From Plasmodium coatneyi (taxonomy: Eukaryota; Apicomplexa; Aconoidasida; Haemosporida; Plasmodiidae), in NCBI RefSeq assembly GCF_001680005.1, contig NC_033567.1, positions 62,001-126,000 of the forward strand: a stretch of 64,000 nucleotides of DNA. The letters are read 5' to 3'. This document shows, in pieces, positions 23,639-34,549 of the stretch; within the stretch, counting starts at the first letter, position 1; each line of letters begins with the position of its first letter. The notes under the pieces were generated by a model that saw only the letters and a program-made list of their open reading frames with translations, was not told where the DNA came from and made no database searches. The position numbers were made by a program, and so were the translations under genes.

Positions 23639-25069
23639 TGTGCTGTTTTTTTTTATTTTTCTGTTCTTTTTTTTTTATTTTATTATTTTTTAATATAAAA
23701 AAAAAGAATATTTAAAATGAAAAATTCTTTCTTCTTTTTATATATTTGTATAGATTACGTGCTTATTCTCTTTTTCCTTTCCTTCTGCTTATAGAATGTG
23801 TTAAATTCAATCAATTCTGTTCTGCGCCTGGGCGAGATATATACTTCTGTTTTTTCATTTTAAAGGTGTGTAAATCTAATTTAAAATGAAGAAAGAATTA
23901 AAATGCACAATAATACATATATAGAAAAATGCCATAATGCAAAATTAACAAATGACACACATATTTTTTTTTTTTTATTAAATATTACATTATTTAAAAA
24001 AATATAATATTTAAAGTGGTCATTCCTTTTAAATAACTGATGCACGTTTTCCAATTACATGTCACCCAGTGCCTTCCTTCCTTCCTTTTAACGGTGTAAT
24101 AGAAATATTTCATATCTTTTTAAAAAAATTAAGTTAATTATGTTTATGTGCATGTTTACGCTCAACATTCGTTCCTTTCTTTTTTTTTTTAGATACAATG
24201 GTACAACTAATAATAAAGAAAAAAAAATGAATTATATCTTTCGTATAGGTGGAATGAATAAAATTCTTTTTTCTTTAGGTGTGTAAAGAGGGTGTAAGAA
24301 AGGGGTGTAAGGGGCGTGTAAGAGGGTGGTGTAAGGGGCGTGTAAGAGGGTGGTGTAAGGGGCGTGTAAGAGGGTGGTGTAAGGGGCGTGTAAGAGGGTG
24401 GTGTAAGGGGCGTGTAAGAGGGTGGTGTAAGGGGTGTTAGGGTGGGATATTAGTATTTTATTTTAGTGTATTATGCTATTTTTAGTGTAGGCGCATTTTA
24501 TTTTAATGAAGGGAAAGCAGTGTTGGTGGGGTATAATTGTTTGGGGGGATTGTATTATATTTTAGTGTAGGAGCACGAACATATGAGAGAATGTTTATGT
24601 ACCTGTATTGTTGTTCATTCATCTAAAAATGTGAACAACATAGATGAACGAATATCTTAAATGAGTAAACATCTATATAAATATCTTCTCGGACGTACGG
24701 AACACACAACAACATCATCTTCTTCTTCTCAGATGATAACGAACAAACAACAATAACATCTTCTTCCTAGACGATGAATGAACAACAACAACAACAACAT
24801 GTTCTTCCAGATGAATGAACAACAACAACTTCTAGATGATGAACTAAAATCTACATGAACATCTTCTTAGATGACGAACGATCATTTAGGTGGTGTTCAT
24901 CTGGTACATGAATGAACATCTTCTCAGATGAATGGACATCTTCTCAGATGAATGGACATCTTCACAGATGAATAAACAACTTAGATGAATGAACAACAAC
25001 ATCTTCTTCTCAGATGAATGAAAATCATAGGTGTTTACTTATTTAGGTGGTGATCACTTAGGTGGGTGT
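23639..25069. repeat. Intergenic with two tandem arrays
   Basis: No gene supported. At about 24,283-24,440 there are seven or so copies of a 22 bp unit (GTGTAAGAGGGTGGTGTAAGG type). At about 24,620-25,075 a degenerate array of GATGAATGAACAACAAC/CATCTTCTTCTCA units runs to the stop codon of the next KIR. It resembles 4,975-5,390. Confidence 0.75.
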
Positions 25070-27351
25070 TTACCTAGAAGTTGTTCGTGTGGGTGTAGTA
25101 GTGATGGTGTATGGGATGGAATATTCGGACGAATTAGTTGTAAAATTTTCTGTTGCGGTGGAATATGTATCGGTTGAAGCTTCTGTGAATGTTTCCGAAT
25201 TGCGCCTGGTGGCAGTTGTTGTTCTTTTTTTTCTTCTATTTCGTCCTCTATTATTATTATTGCTTCTTCCTCCTCCTTCAAAGAGGGTGTTAGTTATCAA
25301 AGAAGGTAAGGAAGTATACTAAAAAAAAAAAAAAGAAGAAGGAGGAGTTATGGTTGTTAGGGGTGGTAGGTGGTTGGTGTTTTATGATGGTGGTGTTAGT
25401 GTACTTACCTTATATAAGAGGGAAGCAATTAATGGAACAGCCACTGCTGCTGCAGCTCCAGAAGAAAGGGCTGTGGTAGGAAAAGTAGAGGTACTGTCCA
25501 CTCCTGGGAGTGTCCGCGTCGCTTGAGCCTTCGCTGGAGCAGCTGCTGCTGTGGCTGCGGCGGGAATACCCACACCAGCAATACCACCTACACCAGGAAT
25601 AGCACCTGGACGCTGCTCACCTCTTTTACCCTTATCACCTGGTGTACCCTGTGGAGCTGCTGGTCCACGTGCACCTGCCGGTCCATGTGCTTCAGTTTCT
25701 GTAGGTTTACTTTGGAGAGTTTCCGTCTCCGATTCAGTATCATTCCTTGTATTTATTGAAAGTGTTACAGGTTGTGGTACAGACACTGTATTGCACTTCA
25801 GTGCCTGCGGTTCCTTAAATTCGTCCTTCTGAGAGTTTGTATTAAAATTGGGACAATATTGATCTCCGGCAGTAGTTTTGCATTCTGCACTTACTTTCTC
25901 ATATGTTGATTTAGCTTCCTGGAAGGAGTCCCCACATTTTCCATTAGTGCAATATTCGCTACACTTTTGTTTATTGTGTAATTCCTTATAGTTATAGTAG
26001 TAGTCAAATAGGATCTTGGCCTTTCCGAACCTGTCTCTGTTAATAACACCGTACAAATTGGTGCATTGATTCTTGCAGTCAGTCCAGAATTTGGCATCCT
26101 GCAGTTGCTGAAAAATTGTGCGCATGATCCCTGAGAACTTGGAATCCTCAGACACTTTCCCCCCTACTTTTTCACCTAACCAAAAATAGAGGAATTTACA
26201 GGGGTCATAATAAGATGGGCTCCTGTCCACGTTACATGCGTAAGAGCAATTCTTCACAATTTTAGCGGCTAAGTTCACATCCTCCCCGCTGTATGTCTGC
26301 AGTGCCCATCCTACTCTCCTCTTCACTTCTTCGTCACAGTCCTTTCCCCCACGAACTCCTTGGCAGTACTTCCTTTCATCAAAATCACGGTATATTTGTT
26401 CTGAGGGTGATTTAAATGAACCTGGATCCTATAAACATAAATGTGCATGGAAGTAGAATATATGTACATAGATATGTGAACACTATGCACACAGCGTTTC
26501 CTACATTTCTTCTATTATATTATGTGCAGAGAAAATGTTGTATTTATTTGTGCACATATATATATTTCGAATGAGAAGAAGAAGGAAAGAGAAGAGAAGT
26601 AATGACTAACCTGTGGTAGTTCTGGTGATGTTGTTGCTGTGCCAACTGCTTGGCCTGCTATTTGGTAGGTAGTGGATGTTAAACACTTTAATTCTTCGGG
26701 TTGGTTATATTCCCCCCTCTTCTCTTTTTCCCTACCAAATACTGTGCAATATGATTCTCCGCCAGTGTTTCCGCAAGTCGAAGTTAACTCCTTATATGCT
26801 GTTGAAGCTTCGTCGTAGTCGGTGTCACATTTTCCCCCATTGCAATATTTCTGACACTCCCCTTTCCTCAATATAGTACTATAGTTATAGTACCAATCGA
26901 ATACTTTTTTTGCCTTTTCGAAACGATCCTTCTTAATACCATCGTAGATATTAGTGCACTTATTCTGGCAAGTACTCGAGAAGTTGGCATCCTGCAGTTT
27001 CTCGAAAATTCTCTTCATAATCGATGAGAAATTGTTCCCTGTCGTAAATTTTTCCTTTACTTTAGTACCCAACCAATAATAAAAGAAATAACAGCGATCA
27101 TTATCGCCCAAAGTATTCAACCACTCCCCCCTTCCTCCTCCATTACATAGGTTACAGTAGTTATTTGCAATTTTAGTTGCCAAATTCCAATTTTTCTCTC
27201 CATATGGCTCTACTGATCTTTTCACATCCTGTTCCAGTTCACTGGCGTTCTTCTTTGTTCCTTGGAATATACAACTCCTTTTTCCTCCTCTTCCATTTTC
27301 AAATTCAGCATATATGTCATCTGAGGGTAATGTAACTGTACCTTCTTTCCC
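25070..27351 (-). CDS. kir: Two-domain KIR with collagen- and elastin-like stalk
   Basis: Exons 27351-26611 (domain 1), 26428-25409 (domain 2 plus stalk and membrane helix) and 25318-25070 (tail), about 669 residues. Domain 1 starts GKEGTVTLPSDDIYAEF with CYFFYYWLGTKVKEKF; domain 2 starts DPGSFKSPSEQIYRDF with CKFLYFWLGEKVGGKV. Both are the YAC/FFDYYYNY-type. After domain 2 the stalk has Thr/Glu-rich sequence, a Gly-X-Y stretch, then PGAIPGVGGIAGVGIPAAA, before the helix AAAVAVPLIASLLYK. The tail ends SSEYSIPY plus Thr/Arg. A first exon consisting only of ATG (27520-27518, followed by GTAAAA) is possible; the KIR at 44.9 kb has the same arrangement. No frame break seen. Confidence 0.85.
25526..25609 (-). 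other. Tropoelastin-like segment in KIR stalk
   Basis: Reads PGAIPGVGGIAGVGIPAAA followed by TAAAAPAKA. Human tropoelastin, as I recall it, contains PGAIPGIGGIAGVGTPAAA followed by an Ala run and AKA. The resemblance covers about 28 residues and continues directly from the collagen-like segment. Confidence 0.65.
25610..25684 (-). other. Collagen-like Gly-X-Y segment in KIR stalk
   Basis: Reads GPAGARGPAAPQGTPGDKG then KRGEQR. The spacing of Gly and the order GARGPA-PQG--GDKG--GEQ resemble a stretch of type I collagen alpha-1 as I remember it. Two Gly positions are broken, so a triple helix is not expected over the whole stretch. This comparison is from memory. Confidence 0.65.
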
Positions 27352-28938
27352 CTAAGAAAATATATAGAATTGAAATATGTGTGTGTGTATTCATCCATAC
27401 ATGTTCCTCCTATTATTATATGACATACATGTGGAACATATATATATATACACCTATCACTTTATATACATCTTTTCAATAGTGGAAATGAATGAATTGG
27501 TATTATTCACTTTTTACCATTGTTTAGGTATAATATATTCTTTTTCGTATATATAATAAAGTGATGTTAGGAAGATGCTGTTTCTTCCTTCTTATATATA
27601 TATGTTCATATATATAAAACATGGAGTATTCAGGAGTTCTTCATATACTTTTGCAAAGTAATTATTATGAATGAAAGAATGAATATGAACAATTTTTTTC
27701 TCTATTTATTTTATTTATATATATTTTTTTTATTTATTTATTCCTTTCCTTCTTTCCTTCTTTCTTCCTTCTTATTCCTTCTTATTCCTTCTTTCGTTTT
27801 CTTTTTCTTTCCTTCCTTTTATTTATTCATGGAGAACATATTCTTCATATATTCATGAAAGAAATATATATATATATAATATATATATACATACATGTAT
27901 ATATATATATATATGTAATAATAATATATATGACTTATCTTTTCTTCATGTAATTGTTACATGGTTATATTATTGTACCTTCCATATATATGGGACCATA
28001 CAAATATATTGTACATTAATATTATTGTTATTATTATGATGTGGAAAATGTGATTGTTCTTCGAAGAACATTCACATTATTATTATACTATTATTATTAT
28101 ATTATTATTATTAATATTATTATTATAAATATTATTATTATTTATATTAGATGCGCACGCGCATGCTCCTCTTTTCATTTGCTTTTCCTACCTCTATCCA
28201 CATATATATACATATATATATAGGCACATACATGTGTATATGTATATGCAATAATAATATATATATCATAATAATAATGTGATGTTTCCCTTCTTTTGGG
28301 ATAAAAGAAAATTTTCCATGCATATATATGTATATGTACCATCTACTTACTTTTTTATATTTTACCGTTACTTAGAGCAAGGTGATATAAAATTTATTAG
28401 CATAAATAGTACAGTTTTCATTATATATATATACATAGTACATCTTTCCCGGCCTTTTTTTTTTCATGTACATTTATGATGGTTTATTAATAAGAATTTG
28501 TTCATTTTTCTCTTCTCCTCCTTCTTTATTCTTTGATAAGTACACTATAAATTGTTTATGTATATTAGAAATATACCATGTGTGTCATTTTGAGCTAACC
28601 TTCCACCCTCACTCCTTCTTTTCTTCCTTAACACGTAAAAATATAAATTATTCTATATATACGATATTTTCTTAGTTTGTTATGCTCAGAAGAAGGGTGG
28701 TTCGCCTCTTCTTTCATGAATGATGGTTCCTTCTTCATGAATGATATATACTCACATGCAACATAAAATACGGAATATGGAAAGAGTTCTACAATTTTTT
28801 ATATATAGGGTAATTTGGAATGTTTACGATATGTACACATGCACAAATATACATAAAAAAAAAAGTAAGGAAGGGAAGGAAGGAGGGTCTAAGGGGGAAG
28901 GAAAAACATTACACATTACATTCCAATGTGTGTTACAT
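27352..28938. other. Intergenic, upstream of two-domain KIR
   Basis: Apart from the possible ATG-only first exon (27518-27520, minus), no gene is supported. Contents: CCTTCTTATT tracts (27,740-27,830), TA microsatellites (27,865-27,915) and ATT/TTA arrays (28,075-28,150). Confidence 0.55.
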
Positions 28939-29282
28939 TTAGAGCTGCATGGAATTGTAATGTAAGTTATTTCTTTGGCTACGTTGTTCCGCCCTATTAG
29001 TATTTCTTCTTCCTGTGCGTGCCGATGGTTCACCATTATATATGGTAGATGCTCCATCTGTTGTTGTGGAATCGTCACCTATCGTCGAACTACGTGTGGA
29101 GGAATATTCTGTTGAACTATCTGCTGTTAATGTGTCGTCGAAGTTGCTCCTGGTAGACCTTTTTTTTCTGTTGCTTCTTCCGCTCCTTCCATTTCCAGAA
29201 GTGTGGTTACCAAACCAATCAGGTAAAAGATTATACTGAATGGAGGAAGGGAGAGAAAGGGAGGGGTGTAAATACATGTATT

Positions 29283-29322
<40 letters not shown>

Positions 29323-31241
29323 GTATATATATGTATATATATATATGCATTATATATATGTAGCTGTATTATAATTGTAGTTACTACTTACTTTATATAA
29401 AAGGGCACTGACCAATGGAAGGCCTATTGCTGCAACAGCAGAAGGAACTGCAATGGTAGTTGCAGTGGTGGTGGGGAAGGTTGCACTATTGGACTGCGCT
29501 AGACTTGCTTGGGAGTCAGAACTACTTGCCTCCTGTGTGCATTCTTCTGCATTATTCAGTGTACACTGCAAATCTATTTCATGCTGATTCTGATAACCTG
29601 AAAACCACTTCCCAAATTGATTACACCAATCACCCCTATTACTTTCCTGCGTACATGTCGCACGTACAGTTTCATAAGCACACTTTACTTTGTGTAGGTA
29701 ATCTTTATGTTCCTGTGGACAAGGATTATCCGTACCTGTTATTTTTCTTTGTATAGTATCCTTATCCTTTTGATAATCGAATAGTTTTTTCATTTTGGTG
29801 AAAATTTCCCAAGGGATGGTAGGGTATATATTATCACAGTGGTCAGTAATATTCAGTTTTTGCAGTTGCTCGTATATTTTTTCCATAGCGGTAGAAAATT
29901 GGTCACGTTGGTTAGAAGAAGCGAATATTTCATTCCCTAACCAATAATATAGGGCGTTACAGTATATGTCTTCGGATGAACTTTCTTGTTTCCTTGTCGA
30001 GGCAAGGCAATATGCACGTGCAGTGGTGTCCCCATAGTCTATTGGCCCACCGTAATGTTCTATTATAGTTTTAAGTGTACTTCCTATTGTTGCTGCATCC
30101 GTCCCAGCTGCACCATTACATTGTTGGTCGGTATTGGCCAATTCACAATATATTTTTTGTGAGGGTAGTTCCCTTTTACATTTTTCCTATAAAATGTAAA
30201 TAATGAGGAATATGCATATGTACACCATATTTTGTCCTTTTAACATTGCACGTACAAATATTACATGAATAATATGTGTACATGTATGCATCCACTTTTG
30301 AACATAGAAACAGGCGCTATGTAAGCGACTCTCCCCCCCTCTCTATTTTTTACTTCTGGTGTAAGTTTCGGTGGTGCCTGTGGAGTACATGTTAATTCTG
30401 GTAGTTTCATACTTTTACACTCCTTCCCTCCTGCCATATGCTCCCTCCTAAATTCTTCACAATATTCATTATTAGCATTAATCTTACAATCACTACATGA
30501 CAATTTATATCCGTCCTGAGCATTCCCCTTCATCTCTGTTTCATACTTTCCGCCAGAAGAATAATCATTACAATTCGCTTCGTCCTTCTCCATAACGCTC
30601 TTGTTTTATTCATAATCAAAAAAATTTTTAAACATTTCGCATTTATATCCCAAAATTTGAGGGTATATATTAGTGCAATTATTCCTGTTTTTACTTGTAT
30701 CCTTCCAAGGGAATTTCTTCAGTGCTGTGTAAATTTCATTCATGGTATACCCAAAAGTTCCATCTATCTTCAATTTTTTATTTATTTGAGTACATATCCA
30801 AAAGAACAAGAAATAACAAGGTTTATAGTACTCTTCCCCCTTTGTTTCTTTCGTACACGCATAATAGTAGTTATCTATAATTCTCCTGGCTAACTGCTCA
30901 TACTCACTAATGCTAGTATACCTTCCTAATGCCTGTCCTACTTTGTCCTTTACTTGCTGGTTACAGAGAAGTCCTCCCCTCTGATCTGTATGACAATTCC
31001 CCTTCCTTCCATCGAATTCATTGTAAATTACTTGTGAGGGCAATGTAACTGCACTTCCACCCTACAAAATATACGTGTTTATGGAATTAAAATATGTATT
31101 CTTACTTTTTAATTTATTATCCTGTGCATAAAGTGTTATATATATATATATATATATAAATTCAATTATGAACCGTAAAAGGAGAATCATTTCCTTATGT
31201 TGATCGCTTTCCTTCCTCCCTCGTATACTTACACCTGTCAT
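28939..31241 (-). pseudogene. kir: Two-domain KIR with an in-frame nonsense codon
   Basis: Exons 31241-31233 (MTG, perfect GTAAGT donor), 31061-30354 (domain A), 30186-29392 (domain B) and 29235-28939 (tail); all junctions phase 0, 602 codons. Domain A has PCYFLFFWICTQINKK, domain B EKCKRELPSQKIY and CNALYYWLGNEIF, then a membrane end PSAVAAIGLPLVSALLYK. The tail starts YNLLPDWFGNHTSGNG and ends NLHYNSMQL. The only defect is TAA at 30608-30606, where relatives have Tyr in FFDY-Y/E-YN; the frame continues normally on both sides. It is either a recent pseudogene or read through. Exon 1 and its upstream region are almost the same as in the KIR at 52-54 kb. Confidence 0.85.
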
Positions 31242-32494
31242 TGTTCCGATATTGGTACTATTCTTCTTCCTTTGTATATTATATATATATATTTTATGCT
31301 AACAACTTTATTCATACATATATGTATATGTATATAAATAGGAACCTATATACAATTTCCCCTCCATCCCATGATTATGTATATTAAATTCGAACTTCCT
31401 TAGATGGTACACACTACTTCCCTTCTTAAACAAACTTTTCTTAAATAATCATAATTCATCGTATATTTTTTTTTTTCAAATCAGTATATACATATGTAAT
31501 TAAATTTAACAACGGGCACGATTGTGCTATAATGGTAAACTTAAAAAAAAAAAAAAGAAGAAGAAAAAAAAAAAAAAAAATCAGGAATTCCCTCATATAT
31601 TTCTTTGCATTTCCCCCATCCACTACATTATTCGGAATGGGTGTCACGCATAATTATATACCGAATACAAATGTACACTATTATTTATATTTTTTTCCCT
31701 TCCTCAGTTTTTTATATACATAAGGGGATTGCAATACTCTTTTTCCTTCTCCTCCTCCTTCATGAACAGAAAAAATTTCAAATTATGCTATTATTTTAAT
31801 TTATGTTTTACTATTATTGAAAAGGGGAGTTATTTAAAATTTCTGATAATATACATATAGTATATACTTCATATGCAGAATACTTCCTGTTCTGCTTACA
31901 TGTGCACATTGTACTCAATTATTCAGTATAGAGTATATGAATTTATAAGATAAGTAGGGGAATTAATCGACCAAAAAAAAAAAAAAAGAGAGAGAAAGAA
32001 ATGGTTAAGGGAAAGGTTCCCATGCACCTTTAGGGAGGGTTCAAAATGGTTACAAATAATGGTTAACAAAATAATAATTGGGCGCAATGTAAAAACAAAT
32101 GTAAAAACAAATGTAAAAACAAATGTAAAAACAAATGTAAAAACAAATGTAAAAACAAACAGTGAACGTATGTTGACACACAGCGAACAAATGTGAACGT
32201 ATGTTTGACAAATGTAAAAACAAATGTTAGAAATTTGCTCACTTATAGGTAATTTCTTTATTTGCAGTATATATATATATTTATATATTTGTATACGGGG
32301 GAAGATCTTCATACGCAGATATCAATTTCCTATTGCAGATTATTATTTCCATCACCCTTCTTCCTCTTTAGGATAAAAAGTGTGAATGATACACACACAC
32401 ACAGAATTGAGAAATGTAAAATGAAACCTTGTGTAATGTCATAGATTTGAAATCTAAAGAAATAGAGCAAAATTAAAAAGGGGGCCACTTTTTT
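31242..32494. repeat. Intergenic with 12-bp tandem repeat
   Basis: No gene supported. At about 32,088-32,160 there are six to seven perfect copies of AAAAACAAATGT, with degenerate copies to about 32,235. The region 31,860-31,970 is nearly the same as 54,750-54,860. The rest is AT-rich. Confidence 0.75.
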
Positions 32495-33370
32495 TTATGT
32501 AGAATGATAACGTATATTTCGGTGACTTTGTGGTTGATGTTGACTTTGTTGTTCATTATTATTATTTGTTCTTTTGTTTTGTGTATTATTTCTCTTCACT
32601 CTGCTGTTGGTAGATGATGATGTTGTAGTAGTGCTGTATAAGGAAGGATTATCCATAGAAGTTCCTTCTGTTGAGCTGAGTATGGAACTCATTTCTGAAT
32701 CTTCTATTGTTGAAGCTCCCTTTGTTGAAGTGTAGTCGTCATCATCATGAACAAACTCATTAAATTCCTTCCTAAGGGACCTTTTACTTCTTCTGCTTCT
32801 TCCATTACCAGAGTGGTTATTCCCCTTAAGGAAGAAGAGGTGTGATTTATACTTGTAAAAAAAGTATGCCAATACAGGTAGTCCTACTGCATGGAATATA
32901 GCAGATAAGGCAGCAGGCGCAGCATTAAAGGAAGATCCATCCTGTGATGGACTCTATGTTTGTTCCTCAGTAGTATGGTGATATATTGCCCTTTCCGTGT
33001 CCTTTCTGCACTTAGACCTACTCCTTCACAAGTTAGTTGTGATGGTGTTGGGATAGGATTGTTGTTACCTCCGCTCCTGTCGTTGCTATTATATATCTCC
33101 CAACCAATTTATATGGAATATATAACAGAAGAGACTAATGGCTCCATGTTCCCCCCTATAGACAATGAATTCACGCTACACAAAGTATTTATAATCCTGT
33201 CCTTATAACCTGCAAGGTTCCCATATGGTTCTAATTCACCTCCTACCTTTACTTCTATTTGTGTATGTTTATTATTACAATTATTTCTGCTTCCTCCTCC
33301 ATGTTCCAAAGTGTTGAACATCATTGTTGAATATAAATCTTCCAAACATCGTCTATACGAACATGAGAAA
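32495..33370 (-). pseudogene. kir: Decayed KIR with fused membrane and tail exons
   Basis: The 3' part (about 32,945-32,495) is an open frame from a membrane segment (AVGLPVLAYFFYK) straight into the tail YKSHLFFLKGNNHSGNG, with no intron at the junction where other KIRs have one; it ends NIRYHST. Upstream, only scraps of the extracellular domain remain: a degraded C-Y-I-x-H-x-x-WLGD at about 33,085-33,125 and an N-terminal piece SEDLYSTMMFNTLEHGGG (33,345-33,300). The Cys-rich region between WLGD and the membrane is mostly deleted, with stops. Tail and membrane sequences are closest to the plus-strand KIR at 34.6 kb. Confidence 0.8.
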
Positions 33371-34549
33371 TAGTATGCATCATTCTATACACACATTCCT
33401 AATTCCTCCATTTTTACATTTTGACGTACGTAATATTTTACAAAATGTAATATTTTACAAAATGTTCTTAAATTTTCCTTACTTGATTACAAGGATCATC
33501 TATCCCCTTTTCCACAAACTGCCGCACACATTTTTGTGATCATTTTTCCCTATTCTTCATTTATACTATTTTGTATAATAAGTTTTTCATATAGCTTCCC
33601 TTCTCTTTATTCCTTCTTTCCTTCTTATTCCTTCTTATTCCTTCTTTCCTTCTTTTTCCTTCTTATTCCTTCTTATTCCTTCTTTCCTTCTTTTTCCTTC
33701 TTATTCCTTCTTATTCCTTCTTATTCCTTCTTATTCCTTCTTTCCTTCTTTTTCCTTCTTATTCCTTCTTATTCATTCTTTCCAACATAGATCACATTCC
33801 ACATATTAATGTTACCCTACAGCTCCTTCTTTTTTTTTTCCGCTTTTTCTCCCATAAATACACTATCAATAAGTTATACATAGCGTGTACACTATATTAT
33901 GTACTATTTGAGCTTGCACGATCTTCCTTCTTCCCCTTCTACTCTTTAAATGTGCACATTATACTTTTTACATATATTCATGTACCTTCATCCTCCTTCT
34001 TCCTTTTCGTTCCTTTTATTTTTTTTAAAATACATGAATATTTTTTTTTTAAGGGAGGGTAAATACCCCTATTTTCTTTTTTTTTTCTCGACAACGCCCT
34101 TCGTTTGGGAGAGAGCGTATATTTCTTTCGCTTCCATGCACATATATATATAACTATATATATGCTATATTTATATATATACATACATATATATATGTAT
34201 ATATAGCTATATATATAAATGCTATATACATATACATATATATATGTACATATTATGTATAAATGAACAACTCCATAATGTACTTGTTAGAATAAAAGAA
34301 GAAGAAAAAAAAAACGGAGAAAAGAAGAAGCAAAAAATTACCTTTCTTACATAAATAGTAAATGAAAGGAAAAAATCATACATATATATCATATATATAT
34401 ATATATATACCAACATATATGTGTATATATATATATGTTGAAGGAAGGAAAAATGTTTATTTTATAACACAAAAATTTCCTTATACAAGGCAAAAGGGGG
34501 GAAAGGAAAAAAGAAAAAATATATATACACACACATATGCGCATGAACA
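33371..34549. repeat. Divergent intergenic region with CCTTCTTATT array
   Basis: It separates the minus-strand KIR run from the plus-strand KIR at 34.6 kb. At about 33,595-33,785 there is an array of TTCCTTCTTATTCCTTCTTT units; long hydrophobic ORFs there are repeat translations. TA microsatellites lie at 34,140-34,240 and 34,380-34,440. No promoter element recognised. Confidence 0.65.

Noticed and set aside
24283..24440. Regular 22-bp repeat that could suggest a CRISPR array
   Set aside because: The units are directly adjacent with no unique spacers; eukaryotic minisatellite.
5399..25310. Plus-strand ORFs over KIR tail exons (Val/Glu/Ser-rich)
   Set aside because: Each is the complement of a tail exon with a proper acceptor and conserved C-terminus on the minus strand.
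32088..32235. 12-bp repeat as a possible coding repeat (TFVFTFVF)
   Set aside because: Lies between genes, translates only to a low-complexity frame without start context or neighbouring exons.
33536..33790. 84-codon hydrophobic ORF
   Set aside because: Product of the TTCCTTCTTATT array; no splice or family signals.
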